A stretch of DNA of 64,000 nt from Anaerolineaceae bacterium (lineage in GTDB: Bacteria > Chloroflexota > Anaerolineae > Aggregatilineales > Phototrophicaceae). The stretch covers positions 350,490 through 414,489 of the forward strand of contig JAPPOB010000007.1 of NCBI GenBank assembly GCA_028818375.1, given 5' to 3'. The translations under genes were made by a program, and so were the position numbers. Positions 1 through 13,027 of the stretch are shown piece by piece (the first letter of the stretch is position 1; each line of letters starts with the position of its first letter). The notes under the pieces are model-generated. The model was not told where the DNA came from, did not search any database, and saw nothing but the letters and a program-made list of their open reading frames with translations.

Positions 1-51
1 AACGCTGCGCGAGTCTAGCAGGCGGGCCGCCGACGGGCGAACCAGGACGCG

Positions 52-1656
52 TCAGGCGTGGTCGGCGATGATCAGGTCGGCGGCCTTCTCGCCGATCATG
101 AGGCAGGCGGCGTTGGTGTTGGCGTTGACGAGGGTCGGCATGATGGAGGCGTCGGCCACGCGCAGCCCCGCCAGGCCGCGCAGGCGCAGACGCTCGTCGA
201 CCACCGCCAGCGGGTCCTGACCCATACGGCAGGTGCCGGCCGGATGGTAAACGGTCGACGCGACCTTGCGCAGGTAGTCGATCAGCGCGTCATCAGATTG
301 CGCGTCGGGGCCAGGCAAGAATTCCGCGCCGCGCCAGGGGTCGAAGGCCGGCATGGAAGCGATGCGCCGCGACAGGCGCAGGCCCGCCAGCAAGGCGCGC
401 AGATCGCGCCCGTCCTGCAGCAGGGCCGGGTCGATCAGGGGCGGCGCGAGGGGATCGGCGGACTGCAGGCGCAACGCGCCCACGCTGTGGGTGACCACCA
501 CGCCAGGGTGGAAGGTGAAGCCATGCCCCCCGGGCGATTCGAAGTCGTCCAGGGCGGACCAGTTGGGCGCGAAGTGGAGTTGCAGTTCCGGCACGTCGGA
601 GTCCTCGCCCAGGCGCATGAAGGCGCAGGCCTCGGCGTTGCTGGAACTCAGCAGGCCGCTGCGCTCGCGCCGGTAACGCTCAAGTTGCGCCGGGTCGTTC
701 TTCGCTGCCAGGGTGACCGGTTGCGTACAGTGGTAGGAAACCGGCGCCTCCACGTGGTCGCGCAGGTTGCGCCCGACGCCCGGCAGGTCATGGACGACGG
801 CGATACCGAGGTCGCGCAGCTGCCGGGCGGGCCCGACGCCGGAGCAGAGCAGCAGTTGCGGCGAATTGATGGCCCCGCCGCAGAGGATGACCTCACGCGT
901 GGCGCGCGCCTGACGTTGGCGTCCGTCATGCAGGAAGCGCAGGCCGCGGCAACGGCGGCCGTCAAACTCCAGCGCGGTCACCTGGGCGAAGGGGATGGCG
1001 CGGAAGTTGGGTCGGGCGAGGGCGGCCGGCAGGTAGGCGGCGGCGCTGCTGCGCTCGCCGTCGCGCTGGTTGACCTGGATCAGGCCGCAGCCCTCCTGCT
1101 CGCCGTCGTTGAAGTCGGGGTTGGGGCGCAGGCCGGCCTGCTGCGCGGCGGCGACGAAGACCAGACTGAGCGGGTTGGGGTCGCGCAGGTCGGACACGTG
1201 CACGGGGCCACCCACCCCGTGATGCCGGGAAGCGCCGCGTTGCTGGTGTTGCGATCTGCGGAAAAAGGGCAGGACGTCGGCGTAACTCCAGCCATCGTTG
1301 CCGAGGGCCGCCCAGCGATCGAAGCAGGCCGGGTGGCCGCGCTGGTACACCATGGAGTTAATCGAGCTGCTGCCGCCGTAGAGTTTGCCGCGCGGAACGG
1401 GCACGCGGCGCCCGTTCAGGCCGGCCTGCGGCACGCTGCGATAGTCCCAGTCCATCGTCGTGCGCAGCAGGTTGGGAAAGCGGCCGGGGATGCGCACGTC
1501 CTCGTGGTCGTCCGGCCCGCCGGCCTCCAGCAGCAAGACGCGCCAGCGGCCGTTTTCGCTGAGGCGCGCGGCCAGGGCGCAGCCGGCCGAGCCGGCGCCC
1601 ACCACGATGAAATCGGCCTCCGGCGGCGCGTCCACACTGGCGTCGGGACCCTTCAC
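52..1656 (-). CDS. GMC family oxidoreductase (choline dehydrogenase-like)
   Basis: This is an FAD-dependent alcohol dehydrogenase or oxidase of the glucose-methanol-choline family, about 534 residues. The N-terminal ADP-binding motif GAGSAG lies at residues 20-25. The C-terminal half has the family active-site pair: [10 protein letters not shown] with its His, and NANTNA. I place the start at the GTG at 1656, five bases past the stop of the upstream E1 gene, because the reading frame only becomes protein-like there; the open frame extends upstream as an antisense-type shadow of E1. It is the last visible gene of the long minus-strand sugar series, so it probably oxidises a sugar-derived alcohol. 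The substrate cannot be read from sequence. Confidence 0.9.
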   Translation of the reverse strand: MKGPDASVDAPPEADFIVVGAGSAGCALAARLSENGRWRVLLLEAGGPDDHEDVRIPGRFPNLLRTTMDWDYRSVPQAGLNGRRVPVPRGKLYGGSSSINSMVYQRGHPACFDRWAALGNDGWSYADVLPFFRRSQHQQRGASRHHGVGGPVHVSDLRDPNPLSLVFVAAAQQAGLRPNPDFNDGEQEGCGLIQVNQRDGERSSAAAYLPAALARPNFRAIPFAQVTALEFDGRRCRGLRFLHDGRQRQARATREVILCGGAINSPQLLLCSGVGPARQLRDLGIAVVHDLPGVGRNLRDHVEAPVSYHCTQPVTLAAKNDPAQLERYRRERSGLLSSSNAEACAFMRLGEDSDVPELQLHFAPNWSALDDFESPGGHGFTFHPGVVVTHSVGALRLQSADPLAPPLIDPALLQDGRDLRALLAGLRLSRRIASMPAFDPWRGAEFLPGPDAQSDDALIDYLRKVASTVYHPAGTCRMGQDPLAVVDERLRLRGLAGLRVADASIMPTLVNANTNAACLMIGEKAADLIIADHA

Positions 1657-1660
1657 CGGC

Positions 1661-4119
<2,459 letters not shown>

Positions 4120-4123
<4 letters not shown>

Positions 4124-5433
4124 GGAGCCTCGTCCACTCCCTTGTGATCGGCGGGGCTGATAGCTTCCTCGATCCGCGTCAGACGCTGCGCGAGGTCCTG
4201 CAGGAAGCGGGCGGCGGGCGCGCCATCCAGCACCTGGTGGTCGATCGTCAGCGACAGGCCGACATGGGGCAGGAAGGCCACCACGCCATTTTCCTGCACG
4301 GCCCTGAGGTGGATGGCGCCGACGCCCAGAATGCCCGCCTGGGGCGGGTTGAGCACGGGCGTGAAGCTTTCGACGCCGAAACTGCCGAGGTTGCTGACGG
4401 TGAAGGTCGCCCCTTCGAGTTCCGGCGGCTGGACGGCGCCATCGCGACAGGCGCGCACCAGTCGCCGCGCCTCGTCGGCCAGTTGCTGCAGGCCGAGGCG
4501 CCCGGCATCGTGGATGACGGGCACGTAGAGCCCGCGCGGCGTATCCACGGCGAAGCCCAGATGCACCACCCGGAAGCGCAGGATGTGGTCGTCCGCCAGT
4601 CGGGCGTTCAGCTCCGGATGCGCCGGCAGGGTTCGCGCCACGGCGTAATGCAGCAGGTCGTTGATGGTGACCGCGCGCAGCGCCGGGCTGATTTCGCCCG
4701 CTTTCAGGCGCCGGCGCAGGGCCAGCAGGGCGCGCGCGTCGGCGTGCGCGTGCAGCGTCAGCTGGGCCGTGCTCTGCAGCGATGCCAGCATGCGGCGGGC
4801 GGTGACGCGCCGCGCCCCGCGCAAAGGCACGCGCTGCGCGTCCTCCTCTGCCGACGCGGGGATCAGATCGCGGCGCCGGATGCGCCCGCGCGGGCCGCTG
4901 CCGCGCGTCGGCAGACTGTAGCCGCCCTCGCGCAGCATCGCCTGCGCCACGGGCGTCAGACGCGGCTGCCCGGCAAGGGCGGCCTGCACGTCGCGTTCGA
5001 GGATGCGGCCGCCAGGGCCGCTGCCATGCAGGCCGGTCAACGCGATGCCCCTGGCAGCCGCCAGTTTGCGGGCGCGCGGAGAGCTGGCGGGACGGCCACG
5101 GAGCAGAGAGCCGGTTGGCATCGTCGCGGACGGGATTTGAGGCGCCGGCGCGGCGCCAGGCCTGGATGACGGGCGCAGGTCTTCAATGTCCTCGCCGGGC
5201 GCGCCGATGGCGCCAATGGGCGCCATGACCTCGACCTCGTCGCCGACCTCATGGAAGCGCGCCAGCAGCAGCCCGTCGGCGGGACTTTCGATCTCCAGCG
5301 TCGCCTTGTCGGTCTCGATCTCGGCCAGCAACTCGCCCTGCGCGACCGCATCGCCGACGGCCTTGTGCCAGGCGATGACAAGCGAACTTTCGACCGAGTT
5401 GCCCAGTTTGGGCAGGAGCACTGCGCTGGCCAT
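4120..5433 (-). CDS. Dihydrolipoamide acyltransferase (E2) of a 2-oxoacid dehydrogenase complex
   Basis: This is a lipoyl-bearing acyltransferase of 437 residues. The lipoyl domain is at the N-terminus, with the modifiable lysine in [13 protein letters not shown] (around residue 44). A proline- and alanine-rich linker follows, then a peripheral-subunit-binding domain ([13 protein letters not shown] to GRILERDV) and a second similar segment ending GRIRRRDL. The C-terminal catalytic domain has the active-site His-Asp pattern as DHQVLDG, where the family usually has DHRVxDG. It overlaps the E1 gene by four bases. Together they make an incomplete complex that must borrow E3 from elsewhere in the genome. 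Confidence 0.9.
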
Positions 5434-5440
5434 GGGAACC

Positions 5441-6685
5441 TCAGATCGCGTCCGGTCGCGTGGGCGTGGCGCGCCGCGGGCTCAGGGGTTCCGCCCCGCC
5501 GCCCCTGATCAGGAAGCTTTCTTCAATGTGCAGCGAGGCTTCGCCGGCGAGGAAGCTGCTGGCCTCAAGGTTGACCACCATGTCGACCTCGAAGGGCAGG
5601 TCGGCGGGAATGTTAAGGCAGTCGTCGCGCAGCCGCAAGCCGTTGTCCGCCACAACAACCGGATAGTCGCGCACTTCGAGGCCGAGGCCGTGGCCGTGCG
5701 GCGCGGCCACGCGAACGTCGCTGCCGTCGATCACGTCTTGCATGGCGCCATGCGCCTGGGAGCCGCGCCGGCCGGGCCGCAACTGCTCGATGCCGGCGTC
5801 GATGCAGGCGCGCAGCGCGTCATAACGGCCTTGCAGCTCCGCCGACAGGGGGCCGAGGGCCAGGGTCAGGCCGCTGTCGGAGTAGCAACTGCGCCAGCGG
5901 CAACCGAAATCCACGAACATCGCGGCGCCGGGCGCTAGGCGGTGTTGCGTTTCCGTGGCGATGCCGACGCCGTCGATGCCGATGGCGAAGTGGTCGAAGT
6001 CGGCGCCCGCCTGCGCGACCCCGGCGCGGTAGGCCAGGGACAGTTGCGCAAGGCTGACGCCGGGCCCGGCCTGCGCCAGACTGGCTGTGGCGGCCGCCTC
6101 GCTGATCTGCGCTGCGCGGCGCAGGCGTTCGATTTCGTCGGCGGTCTTGACGGCGCGGACGTAGCGCAGCAGGTTGCTGCAGTCCAGCAGTTGCGCCTGG
6201 GGCAGGCCGTCGCGCAGGGCCTGCAAATGCCTGGCCGGCAGTTCCTCCAGTTCGATGCCGAGACGCCCGTCCTGCAGGCCGCGTTCGCGCAGCAGGTTCA
6301 GCAGGGCATCGTTGGGCGTGGCGGAGCGGAGCGAGTCGGCCTGGGCCTGACGGACGCGCGGCCAGACCTGCGGCTGCGCGGGCGGGTCGCGCTCCTCGAT
6401 GGTGGGCGCGCCGAAGGCGATCAGGTCGCGCACCCACAGCTCGGCGGCGTTGACGGCCATCATGGGCTCGACGACCAGGGCCGGCTCGCCGTCGCGCGGG
6501 AAGAGAGCGTAACGCTGCATGCGCCGGCCCGGCGCGCCGGGGTTGACCATGTACTCGCGGAAGAGCGGGTCCAGCCAGAGGGTGAAGTCGCTGAAGGCGG
6601 TGATGTTGACCGGTGTGCAGGCGATCAGCGCGTCGAGACCGGCGGCGTCCATGCATTGGCGGGCGCGGGCCTGGTTAAACAGCAT
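5441..6685 (-). CDS. M24 family metallopeptidase (Xaa-Pro aminopeptidase/creatinase fold)
   Basis: This is a pita-bread-fold hydrolase of 414 residues. All five metal ligands can be picked out: Asp in VDFGCRW, Asp in CYSDSG, His in PHGHGLGLE, Glu in VNLEASS and Glu in HIEESFL. A catalytically active dimetal aminopeptidase is therefore plausible. The N-terminal creatinase-like domain is present, giving the usual length for the family. It sits seven bases before the E2 start in the same operon. In a carbohydrate operon its job is unclear; it may act on an amide- or imino-linked substrate rather than a peptide. Confidence 0.85.
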   Translation of the reverse strand: MLFNQARARQCMDAAGLDALIACTPVNITAFSDFTLWLDPLFREYMVNPGAPGRRMQRYALFPRDGEPALVVEPMMAVNAAELWVRDLIAFGAPTIEERDPPAQPQVWPRVRQAQADSLRSATPNDALLNLLRERGLQDGRLGIELEELPARHLQALRDGLPQAQLLDCSNLLRYVRAVKTADEIERLRRAAQISEAAATASLAQAGPGVSLAQLSLAYRAGVAQAGADFDHFAIGIDGVGIATETQHRLAPGAAMFVDFGCRWRSCYSDSGLTLALGPLSAELQGRYDALRACIDAGIEQLRPGRRGSQAHGAMQDVIDGSDVRVAAPHGHGLGLEVRDYPVVVADNGLRLRDDCLNIPADLPFEVDMVVNLEASSFLAGEASLHIEESFLIRGGGAEPLSPRRATPTRPDAI

Positions 6686-6699
6686 CGGCCTTCAGCGCC

Positions 6700-7491
<792 letters not shown>

Positions 7492-7673
7492 CGTGTCCCG
7501 TTCCTTTTTTTACCTGTGTCCCTGATGCATGATCCCGGGCCTCAGGGCGCGATCCATGGTAGCAAGGTCGCGCAGCCGGCTTCCCCTCCAGGGACGCCGC
7601 GGCAGCAAGCAACAGTCAATGCCTGCCGTCCGCCGGCTCCGGGCCGGGCCGTCAGGGAAGGGGCTGCCCGGGC

Positions 7674-8465
7674 TCAACTTGCCAGGCCGGCGCGCACGTC
7701 GCCGAGGGCCTGCATCAGCGCGCCTGTCATGAAGCCCAGGTCGAGGCCGATGGAGACCAGCCGGCTGCCCTTGTTCGCCCAGGCGAGGACGGTCTCGACC
7801 GGCGCGTCCGACGGCAGGGGCACGCCGATGGGGATGTGCTTCGCCACGGCGACCTCGATGACGCGCTCCATGGCCTGAATCACGTCCGGATGGTCGGGCG
7901 TCTCCAGCAGGCCCATCGAGGCCGACAGGTCCATCGGCCCGAGGAAGGCGAAGTCAACGCCCTCCACGTTGAAGATATTCTCGATGTCTTCCACCGCGCG
8001 GATGTGCTCGATCTGGATACCGGCGAGGATGACGCTGTTGGCCAGACGCACGTAGTCTTGCATGGCGCGGCCGTAGTAACTGGCGCGGCGCGGGCCGAAG
8101 CCGCGTATCCCCTGCGGCGGGTAACGGCAGGCGGCGACGGCCCGTCGCGCCTCCTCCACCGAAGCGACCTGCGGCACCAGCACGCCGCCGAATCCCATGT
8201 CAAGGCAGGTCTTGATGAGTACCTGGTCGTTCCAGCCGACGCGCACCAGCGAGACGGCCCGCGTCCCCTCGAAGGCCATCAGGATGCTGGCCAGGCTTTC
8301 CGGCGAGAAGGGCGCGTGTTCGGTATCCACCAGCACCCAGTCCAGGCCGGACCCGGCCATGACTTCCGTCACGGCCGGGTCGCCGAGTGTCACCCAGGCG
8401 CCGGGGGCCCGCTCGCCGGCAGCGAGCTTGTCGCGCAGGGCGATGCCGTTCTCAAGCAGGGACAT
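7674..8465 (-). CDS. HpcH/HpaI family aldolase (class II, metal-dependent)
   Basis: This is a class II pyruvate aldolase of the HpcH/HpaI family, 263 residues. Diagnostic stretches are the metal-binding region near DTEHAPF, the substrate loop RGFGPRRA and the GPMDLSASMG segment. Known members cleave 2-keto-3-deoxy sugar acids or hydroxyheptenedioate to pyruvate plus an aldehyde. Here it lies six bases from the GH127-like gene and upstream of an SDR and a 2-oxoacid dehydrogenase. This fits a route in which a sugar acid is cleaved to pyruvate and the 2-oxoacid is then oxidised. The pathway assignment is inference. Confidence 0.88.
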   Translation of the reverse strand: MSLLENGIALRDKLAAGERAPGAWVTLGDPAVTEVMAGSGLDWVLVDTEHAPFSPESLASILMAFEGTRAVSLVRVGWNDQVLIKTCLDMGFGGVLVPQVASVEEARRAVAACRYPPQGIRGFGPRRASYYGRAMQDYVRLANSVILAGIQIEHIRAVEDIENIFNVEGVDFAFLGPMDLSASMGLLETPDHPDVIQAMERVIEVAVAKHIPIGVPLPSDAPVETVLAWANKGSRLVSIGLDLGFMTGALMQALGDVRAGLAS

Positions 8466-8471
8466 ACGCGC

Positions 8472-10292
8472 CTACCAGGTGTAGCTGTTGGACGGGATGA
8501 AGACTTCCCGCTCGCTGACCTCGCCGCTGTCGGGCCGGTCGAAGAGCGGGTAGGTGGTGCCGCGCGGCTGGATGGCGACCACGTTGGCGCCGCGCATGTC
8601 CAGGCGGAAGGGAATTTCGCCGATGACGCGATGCATCGTGCGCTCCGGCACCGGGAAGCGGATGTCAACGACGTCGCCGGGATTGAGGCCCTCAAGGCAG
8701 ACCATGGGGCCATCAAGGCTGTAGTCGGCGGCCTCACCGTTCACCGTGGCCGTAACGGCCCCCAGGTCGATCCACTCGGACATGCGCACGTAGACCTTTG
8801 GCGCGTCCTTGATGGTCAGTTGCACGCGGCCGTCGGCCGGCAGCCAGCTGGCCACGTCCAGCCAGGGGGAGGCGCGGTTGAGCAGGAAGTTGACGGTCGT
8901 ACTGCCGTCCTCGCAGCGCTGGACGGCGCTGTCCCAGACGCAGTAGAGCGTGCGCGCGCCGTTGGCGGTGCAGCAGTGCATGATGCCCTTGCGGGTCAGT
9001 TTGTATTCACCGTCCTCGTTCCATTGCCGCTCGAAGCCCTCGTTGGCGCGCATCCAGCCGAGGAAGGAGCCGACCGAGCGCTCCAGCACGTTGTCGGTGT
9101 CCGGGTAGGGCGTGTCGTACTGGCCCTCGACGAAGCAATCATCCGGGATGTCGTTGATGAAGTCGGCATCCAGCACCTGGCCCTCGGCATACATGTTACG
9201 CACCCAGCGGTCGACGTCGTCGATGTAGGCGCCGTCGCCGAAGCCCTCGCGCGTCAGCGTCAGCGCCAGCCAGACCATGTCGGCGATTTCGCAGACCTCG
9301 ACCGTGTTGCCCTGGCGTTCCAGATAAAGCTCGGCGCCTGGCATGATTTCCGCGTAGAAGCCGATCAGGGGGTCGCCCATTTCGCGCGCCCAGCGGTAAC
9401 AGGCGTCGACGCGCTCCAGCACCTCGCGGTCCTGGGCGGCCACGCCGTATTCACAGACGGCCATCAGGGCATAGAGGCCGTGATGGAAATGGTAGAAGTC
9501 GTAGTGGCCGTCCTCGTGCTTGAAGATGCGCTTCAGGGCCCAGCGCGCCAGACCGCGCGCCAGTTCCAGCGCGGGCTCGTAGCCGGTGAGACGATAGAGC
9601 AGCGCGGAGCCGTGGCCCGAGGAACCGACCGAGTAGATCAGGCTCAGGTCCCAGTCGTATTTGTCGCCCAGGGAGCCATCAGGGATTGGGCCGCCGGGCT
9701 CGTCGGCGTCGGGCGGCGGCGAGGCGCCTTTGGGCCAGCGGCCGCGCCAGAAGAAGCGATAGTCCTCGCGCTCGACGGAGAGTTCGAGCAGGCGGTCGAC
9801 CTTGCGTTTGGCGGTCTCGTACCAGATCGGATCGTCATCGAGCTGGCCGATGAAGCACAGCGCCAGGATCAGGCGTCCCTCGCCCCAGATTTCGGCGAAG
9901 GGTCGCAGCGCCTCGTCCAGCTCGGGCAGGGTGTCCTCCGGGGTGTAGGTGAGGCCGTCCTCGCCCAGCAGTTCCAGCTGGTTGCGCAAGACGTTGAAGT
10001 CGACGTCGATGTTCTGGTCGCTGCCGGAGACGGTGCGGCAGACCGTCAGCGCCTCCAGGAACTTGGCGGGGATGTTGAGATAGGCGTCGGTCAGGTGGTT
10101 GATCCAGATGACCGGCGGCCGGTGGGCGATGCTTACGTCGAATTGCAGGGCCCAGCGCTCTTCCGGCACAAAGGCGTTGGTGAGGGCGTTGATGGCCAGT
10201 CCCATCCGGTCGGCCAGGTTGAGAGTATCGGGGACGCTGGCGGTATAGCGCTCGCCCTCGAGGCAGCGCTCCATAGGGTTGTGCTCAAGCAT
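8472..10292 (-). CDS. GH127-type glycoside hydrolase (beta-L-arabinofuranosidase-like, DUF1680)
   Basis: This is a 606-residue six-hairpin barrel enzyme. The zinc and catalytic-cysteine signature of GH127 is visible: Glu332 and Cys334 in VEVCE, and adjacent Cys440-Cys441 in MHCCTANG. In the characterised family these bind zinc and supply the Cys nucleophile that removes beta-L-arabinofuranose. C-terminal beta domains follow. No signal peptide is apparent, so it probably acts in the cytoplasm on oligosaccharides brought in by the adjacent importer. Substrate specificity beyond a small L-sugar or related glycoside is not certain, since DUF1680 proteins are diverse. Confidence 0.8.
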   Translation of the reverse strand: MLEHNPMERCLEGERYTASVPDTLNLADRMGLAINALTNAFVPEERWALQFDVSIAHRPPVIWINHLTDAYLNIPAKFLEALTVCRTVSGSDQNIDVDFNVLRNQLELLGEDGLTYTPEDTLPELDEALRPFAEIWGEGRLILALCFIGQLDDDPIWYETAKRKVDRLLELSVEREDYRFFWRGRWPKGASPPPDADEPGGPIPDGSLGDKYDWDLSLIYSVGSSGHGSALLYRLTGYEPALELARGLARWALKRIFKHEDGHYDFYHFHHGLYALMAVCEYGVAAQDREVLERVDACYRWAREMGDPLIGFYAEIMPGAELYLERQGNTVEVCEIADMVWLALTLTREGFGDGAYIDDVDRWVRNMYAEGQVLDADFINDIPDDCFVEGQYDTPYPDTDNVLERSVGSFLGWMRANEGFERQWNEDGEYKLTRKGIMHCCTANGARTLYCVWDSAVQRCEDGSTTVNFLLNRASPWLDVASWLPADGRVQLTIKDAPKVYVRMSEWIDLGAVTATVNGEAADYSLDGPMVCLEGLNPGDVVDIRFPVPERTMHRVIGEIPFRLDMRGANVVAIQPRGTTYPLFDRPDSGEVSEREVFIPSNSYTW

Positions 10293-10451
10293 TGTTTATC
10301 GCCCTCCCGGACGTTGTGAAGCCTTGTGAAAAACTTGCGCGGAGTGACGCGACCGACCACGGCGCCCTCGCGGACGCTGTGAACCGGTATGAAGAATTGA
10401 CGGTGAAACAGCTGCCGGAACGGGACAAGGCCGCCTCCGGAGCGCCCCGCG

Positions 10452-11411
10452 TCAGTAGCTGACGCGGCGGCGCGAGAAGAACCAGAACTGAATCAGACCC
10501 AGGGCCAGCATGACGAAGAACCAGATCACTGCGACGGCCGCGGCGTAGCCCTGTTTGAAGTTCTGGAAGCCCTGTTGGTAGATCAGCCAGATGACGGTGG
10601 AGGTGCTGCCGGCCGGGCCGCCCTTGTCCTCATGCGAGACCTGGCCGCCGGTCATGATATAGACCGGTTCGAACATCATCAGGCCGCCGAAGGTGAGAAT
10701 CACCACCACGAAGGCGATGGAAGGCATCAGCAGGGGCACGGTGATCTTGCGCAGGCGTTGCCAGGCGCTGGCGCCGTCGATGGCGGCGGCCTCGTAGAAC
10801 ATGTCGGGGATGGTCTGCATGCCGGCCAGCAGGAGCAACATGGCGTAGCCGATGCCGCCCCAGACGGCCACCAGCGCCAGCGAGAGCAGCGAGGTCTCCG
10901 CCGAGAGCAGCCAGCGGCTGGTGGGCAGACCGAAGACATGCAGGATGCCGTTCAGGACGCCGTTGCTGGTAGGCGCCAGCAGGGTTTTCCAGAAGGTGGC
11001 GGCGGCCGCGAGGGGCACGATGTGCGGCAGAAAGAAGAGCGAGACCAGCACGGTGCGCGTGGCGATGTTTTTGAAGCTGTTAATCACCGCGGCCAGCAGC
11101 AGGCCCAGAATGGTCGTCGCCGGCACCACCATCAGCACGTAACGCAGGGTGACGCCGATGGCGTTGTTGAAGGCGCGGTCCTGTAACACGCGCTGGAACT
11201 GCATGCCGCCCACCGGGACGCGACGCAGGGTCAGGCCGCGATGGAAGGCCATATCGAACTGGTCGAGGATGGGATACCAGAGCATGATGCCGTAGAAAAT
11301 GAAGACGATGACGATGACCAGCAGCGCCAGTCGCGATTTGGGCAACAGGCCGCTCAGGCGCCGGCGCCGTACTCGCGACAGATCAAGTGATTTCGCTGTC
11401 AGGGCAGTCAT
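10452..11411 (-). CDS. Sugar ABC transporter permease, MalF-like (CUT1)
   Basis: This is a 319-residue polytopic inner-membrane protein, with a first hydrophobic helix near residues 28-48. The EAA loop that contacts the ATPase appears as EAAAIDGASAWQRLRKI. With the binding protein at 11511 and the MalG-like permease at 13028 it forms a CUT1 importer for oligosaccharides. No ATPase gene is in this cluster, so a shared MsmX-type ATPase encoded elsewhere is expected. The 159-base gap between it and the GH127 gene shows no gene. Confidence 0.9.
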   Translation of the reverse strand: MTALTAKSLDLSRVRRRRLSGLLPKSRLALLVIVIVFIFYGIMLWYPILDQFDMAFHRGLTLRRVPVGGMQFQRVLQDRAFNNAIGVTLRYVLMVVPATTILGLLLAAVINSFKNIATRTVLVSLFFLPHIVPLAAAATFWKTLLAPTSNGVLNGILHVFGLPTSRWLLSAETSLLSLALVAVWGGIGYAMLLLLAGMQTIPDMFYEAAAIDGASAWQRLRKITVPLLMPSIAFVVVILTFGGLMMFEPVYIMTGGQVSHEDKGGPAGSTSTVIWLIYQQGFQNFKQGYAAAVAVIWFFVMLALGLIQFWFFSRRRVSY

Positions 11412-11442
11412 GTCGGGGTCCCTCCCGCTTGTCGTCTGCGAC

Positions 11443-11475
11443 CGGCCCCGCCCCTGTCAGGGACAGGGCCGGCCG
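11443..11475. other. Inverted repeat downstream of the sugar-binding protein gene
   Basis: A GC-rich hairpin with the perfect inner stem CCCTGTC/GACAGGG (11452-11458 and 11462-11468, three-base loop), extended outward by GGCC/GGCC pairs. It lies between the binding-protein gene and the permease gene on the minus strand, with no clear T run on either side. Such hairpins often protect the highly expressed binding-protein mRNA from 3' decay or partly stop transcription. Confidence 0.45.
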
Positions 11476-11510
11476 CGAGGGAAACGCAATGCAGCCTGGG
11501 CTGCAGGCGG

Positions 11511-12959
11511 CTAGCGCATTTGGGCCATGGCGGCCTGTTCCTCGGTCAGGTAACTGGCGTGCACGTTGTCCCACCAGTCCTCGGCCGGGATCTTGCCGTC
11601 GGTCCATTCCGGATGCGCCACGTAGTCGGCGCGGGTGAGGATCGTGCCAGGCAGGCTGTCGGAGAAGGCCAGGATCGAATCGGCCTCCTGCTGCAGTTCC
11701 TGGAGCACCTGACGCACGGGCTCGTTGTTGTCGTAGCAACGGCTCCACGCGGTGTTGGTGGCGGTCCACATCTCCGGGCTCCAGTAGCCGGGTGAGACCG
11801 AGTTGCCGGGCTGGTGCTTCTCGAAAGCGCCGGCCCAGTGTGGGTTGTCGGCGGTGATGGGGTCCATACCGACGGCCTCGAGACGGCCGGGCAGGTAGTT
11901 GAGGGCCACGGCGTTGGCGTGGGTCCACTCGACGGAGTAGAGCGCCTTCCACAGCTCCCAGGCCGCGGCGAGGCCCTCGCCGCTCTGGCCGGAGGTGTTG
12001 CCCCAGCCGAGGTGGACTTCCTTCCAGCCGTAGGGCGGGCCGCCGCTGGGCGTCGGATGGGTCATGACGCCCCAGTTGATCTCCGGATAGTCGCGGCGCA
12101 GCACGAAGCCGACCCAGAGCTGCTGCGACAGGAAGTAGGCGTTGCCGGTGTAGAACTTGTCCAGCGCGCTCAGGCCGAAGCGGGCGTCCAGTTTGAAGTC
12201 ATCGAACATGGAGAGCGTGATCTGCCACGCCTCTTCCCATTCGTCGCTGTCGAAGCCGGAGCGCCGGTCTTCCTCCCACCAGAAGCCGCCGAGGTTGTCG
12301 ACCAGCGCGGTGTAGAGGTCGAAGGTCGTGCCGCCCGCCAGCGGCCAGGCCGAGAGCGTCGGCTCTTCGGCATCGTCCGGCCAGACGGTCAGTTCCTTGA
12401 CGAAGGGGATCATGTCGGAGAGCTTGCGGGGCAGCTCGGTATGGTCGATACCGGCAGCCTCGAGCAGGTCGATGTTGTAGAAAACGCCGCGCTCCCACCA
12501 GCCCCAGGGCAGGATATAGATGGCGTCGTCGATGCTCAGGAAGTCGTTGGCGAAGCTGCCGAAGGAGCCCACCACGTCGATCAGGCCTTCCGGCATCGCG
12601 TTGATGGCCATCAGGTCCAGCATCGGCGGCACCCAGGTCTGGTCCACGTTGCTGATGTCGGGCGGGTTGCCGGCGGCGACCGAGGCCGTCAAACGGGTGA
12701 AGGTATCGCCCGTGGAGTCGATCGTCTCGACAGTGACGTTGCCCGGCAACATGTCCGGCAGCAGGTTGTCGTAGAAGTTGGCAAGGGCTTCAAGGCCCAT
12801 GGGCCCGCGGGTATCGAAGGGCGGGCGCCAGAAGGTGAGGCTGATCTCGTCCTGGGTCGCCACAGGCAGGCTGGCAGCGAGGCCGACGGACGCGGCCGCG
12901 CCGCTGCCGACCAGCTTCAACATGTCACGCCGGCTGAGCTTTTGGCTTGTCTCGTTCAT
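11511..12959 (-). CDS. Extracellular sugar-binding protein of a CUT1 ABC transporter
   Basis: This is a solute-binding protein of 482 residues. The N-terminus has a twin-arginine export signal: SRRDMLKLVGSG followed by a hydrophobic alanine-rich segment and an alanine cleavage region near residue 35. The mature protein has the usual two-lobe composition of family 1 binding proteins, rich in Trp and acidic residues. It lies between the two permease genes of the same importer. Export by Tat is inferred from the RR motif. The ligand is not evident, but the GH127-like enzyme downstream suggests an oligosaccharide. Confidence 0.88.
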   Translation of the reverse strand: MNETSQKLSRRDMLKLVGSGAAASVGLAASLPVATQDEISLTFWRPPFDTRGPMGLEALANFYDNLLPDMLPGNVTVETIDSTGDTFTRLTASVAAGNPPDISNVDQTWVPPMLDLMAINAMPEGLIDVVGSFGSFANDFLSIDDAIYILPWGWWERGVFYNIDLLEAAGIDHTELPRKLSDMIPFVKELTVWPDDAEEPTLSAWPLAGGTTFDLYTALVDNLGGFWWEEDRRSGFDSDEWEEAWQITLSMFDDFKLDARFGLSALDKFYTGNAYFLSQQLWVGFVLRRDYPEINWGVMTHPTPSGGPPYGWKEVHLGWGNTSGQSGEGLAAAWELWKALYSVEWTHANAVALNYLPGRLEAVGMDPITADNPHWAGAFEKHQPGNSVSPGYWSPEMWTATNTAWSRCYDNNEPVRQVLQELQQEADSILAFSDSLPGTILTRADYVAHPEWTDGKIPAEDWWDNVHASYLTEEQAAMAQMR

Positions 12960-13027
12960 TCCTTAACCTCCATATCAGAAGAATGTTCGTACCAGCGGAT
13001 TGCCTGTGTTTCCTCCTCTCACGCCCT

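Noticed and set aside
7836..10319. An 827-codon plus-strand frame opposite the aldolase and GH127-like genes
   Set aside because: No recognisable domain, while the minus-strand genes have full catalytic signatures and operon spacing.
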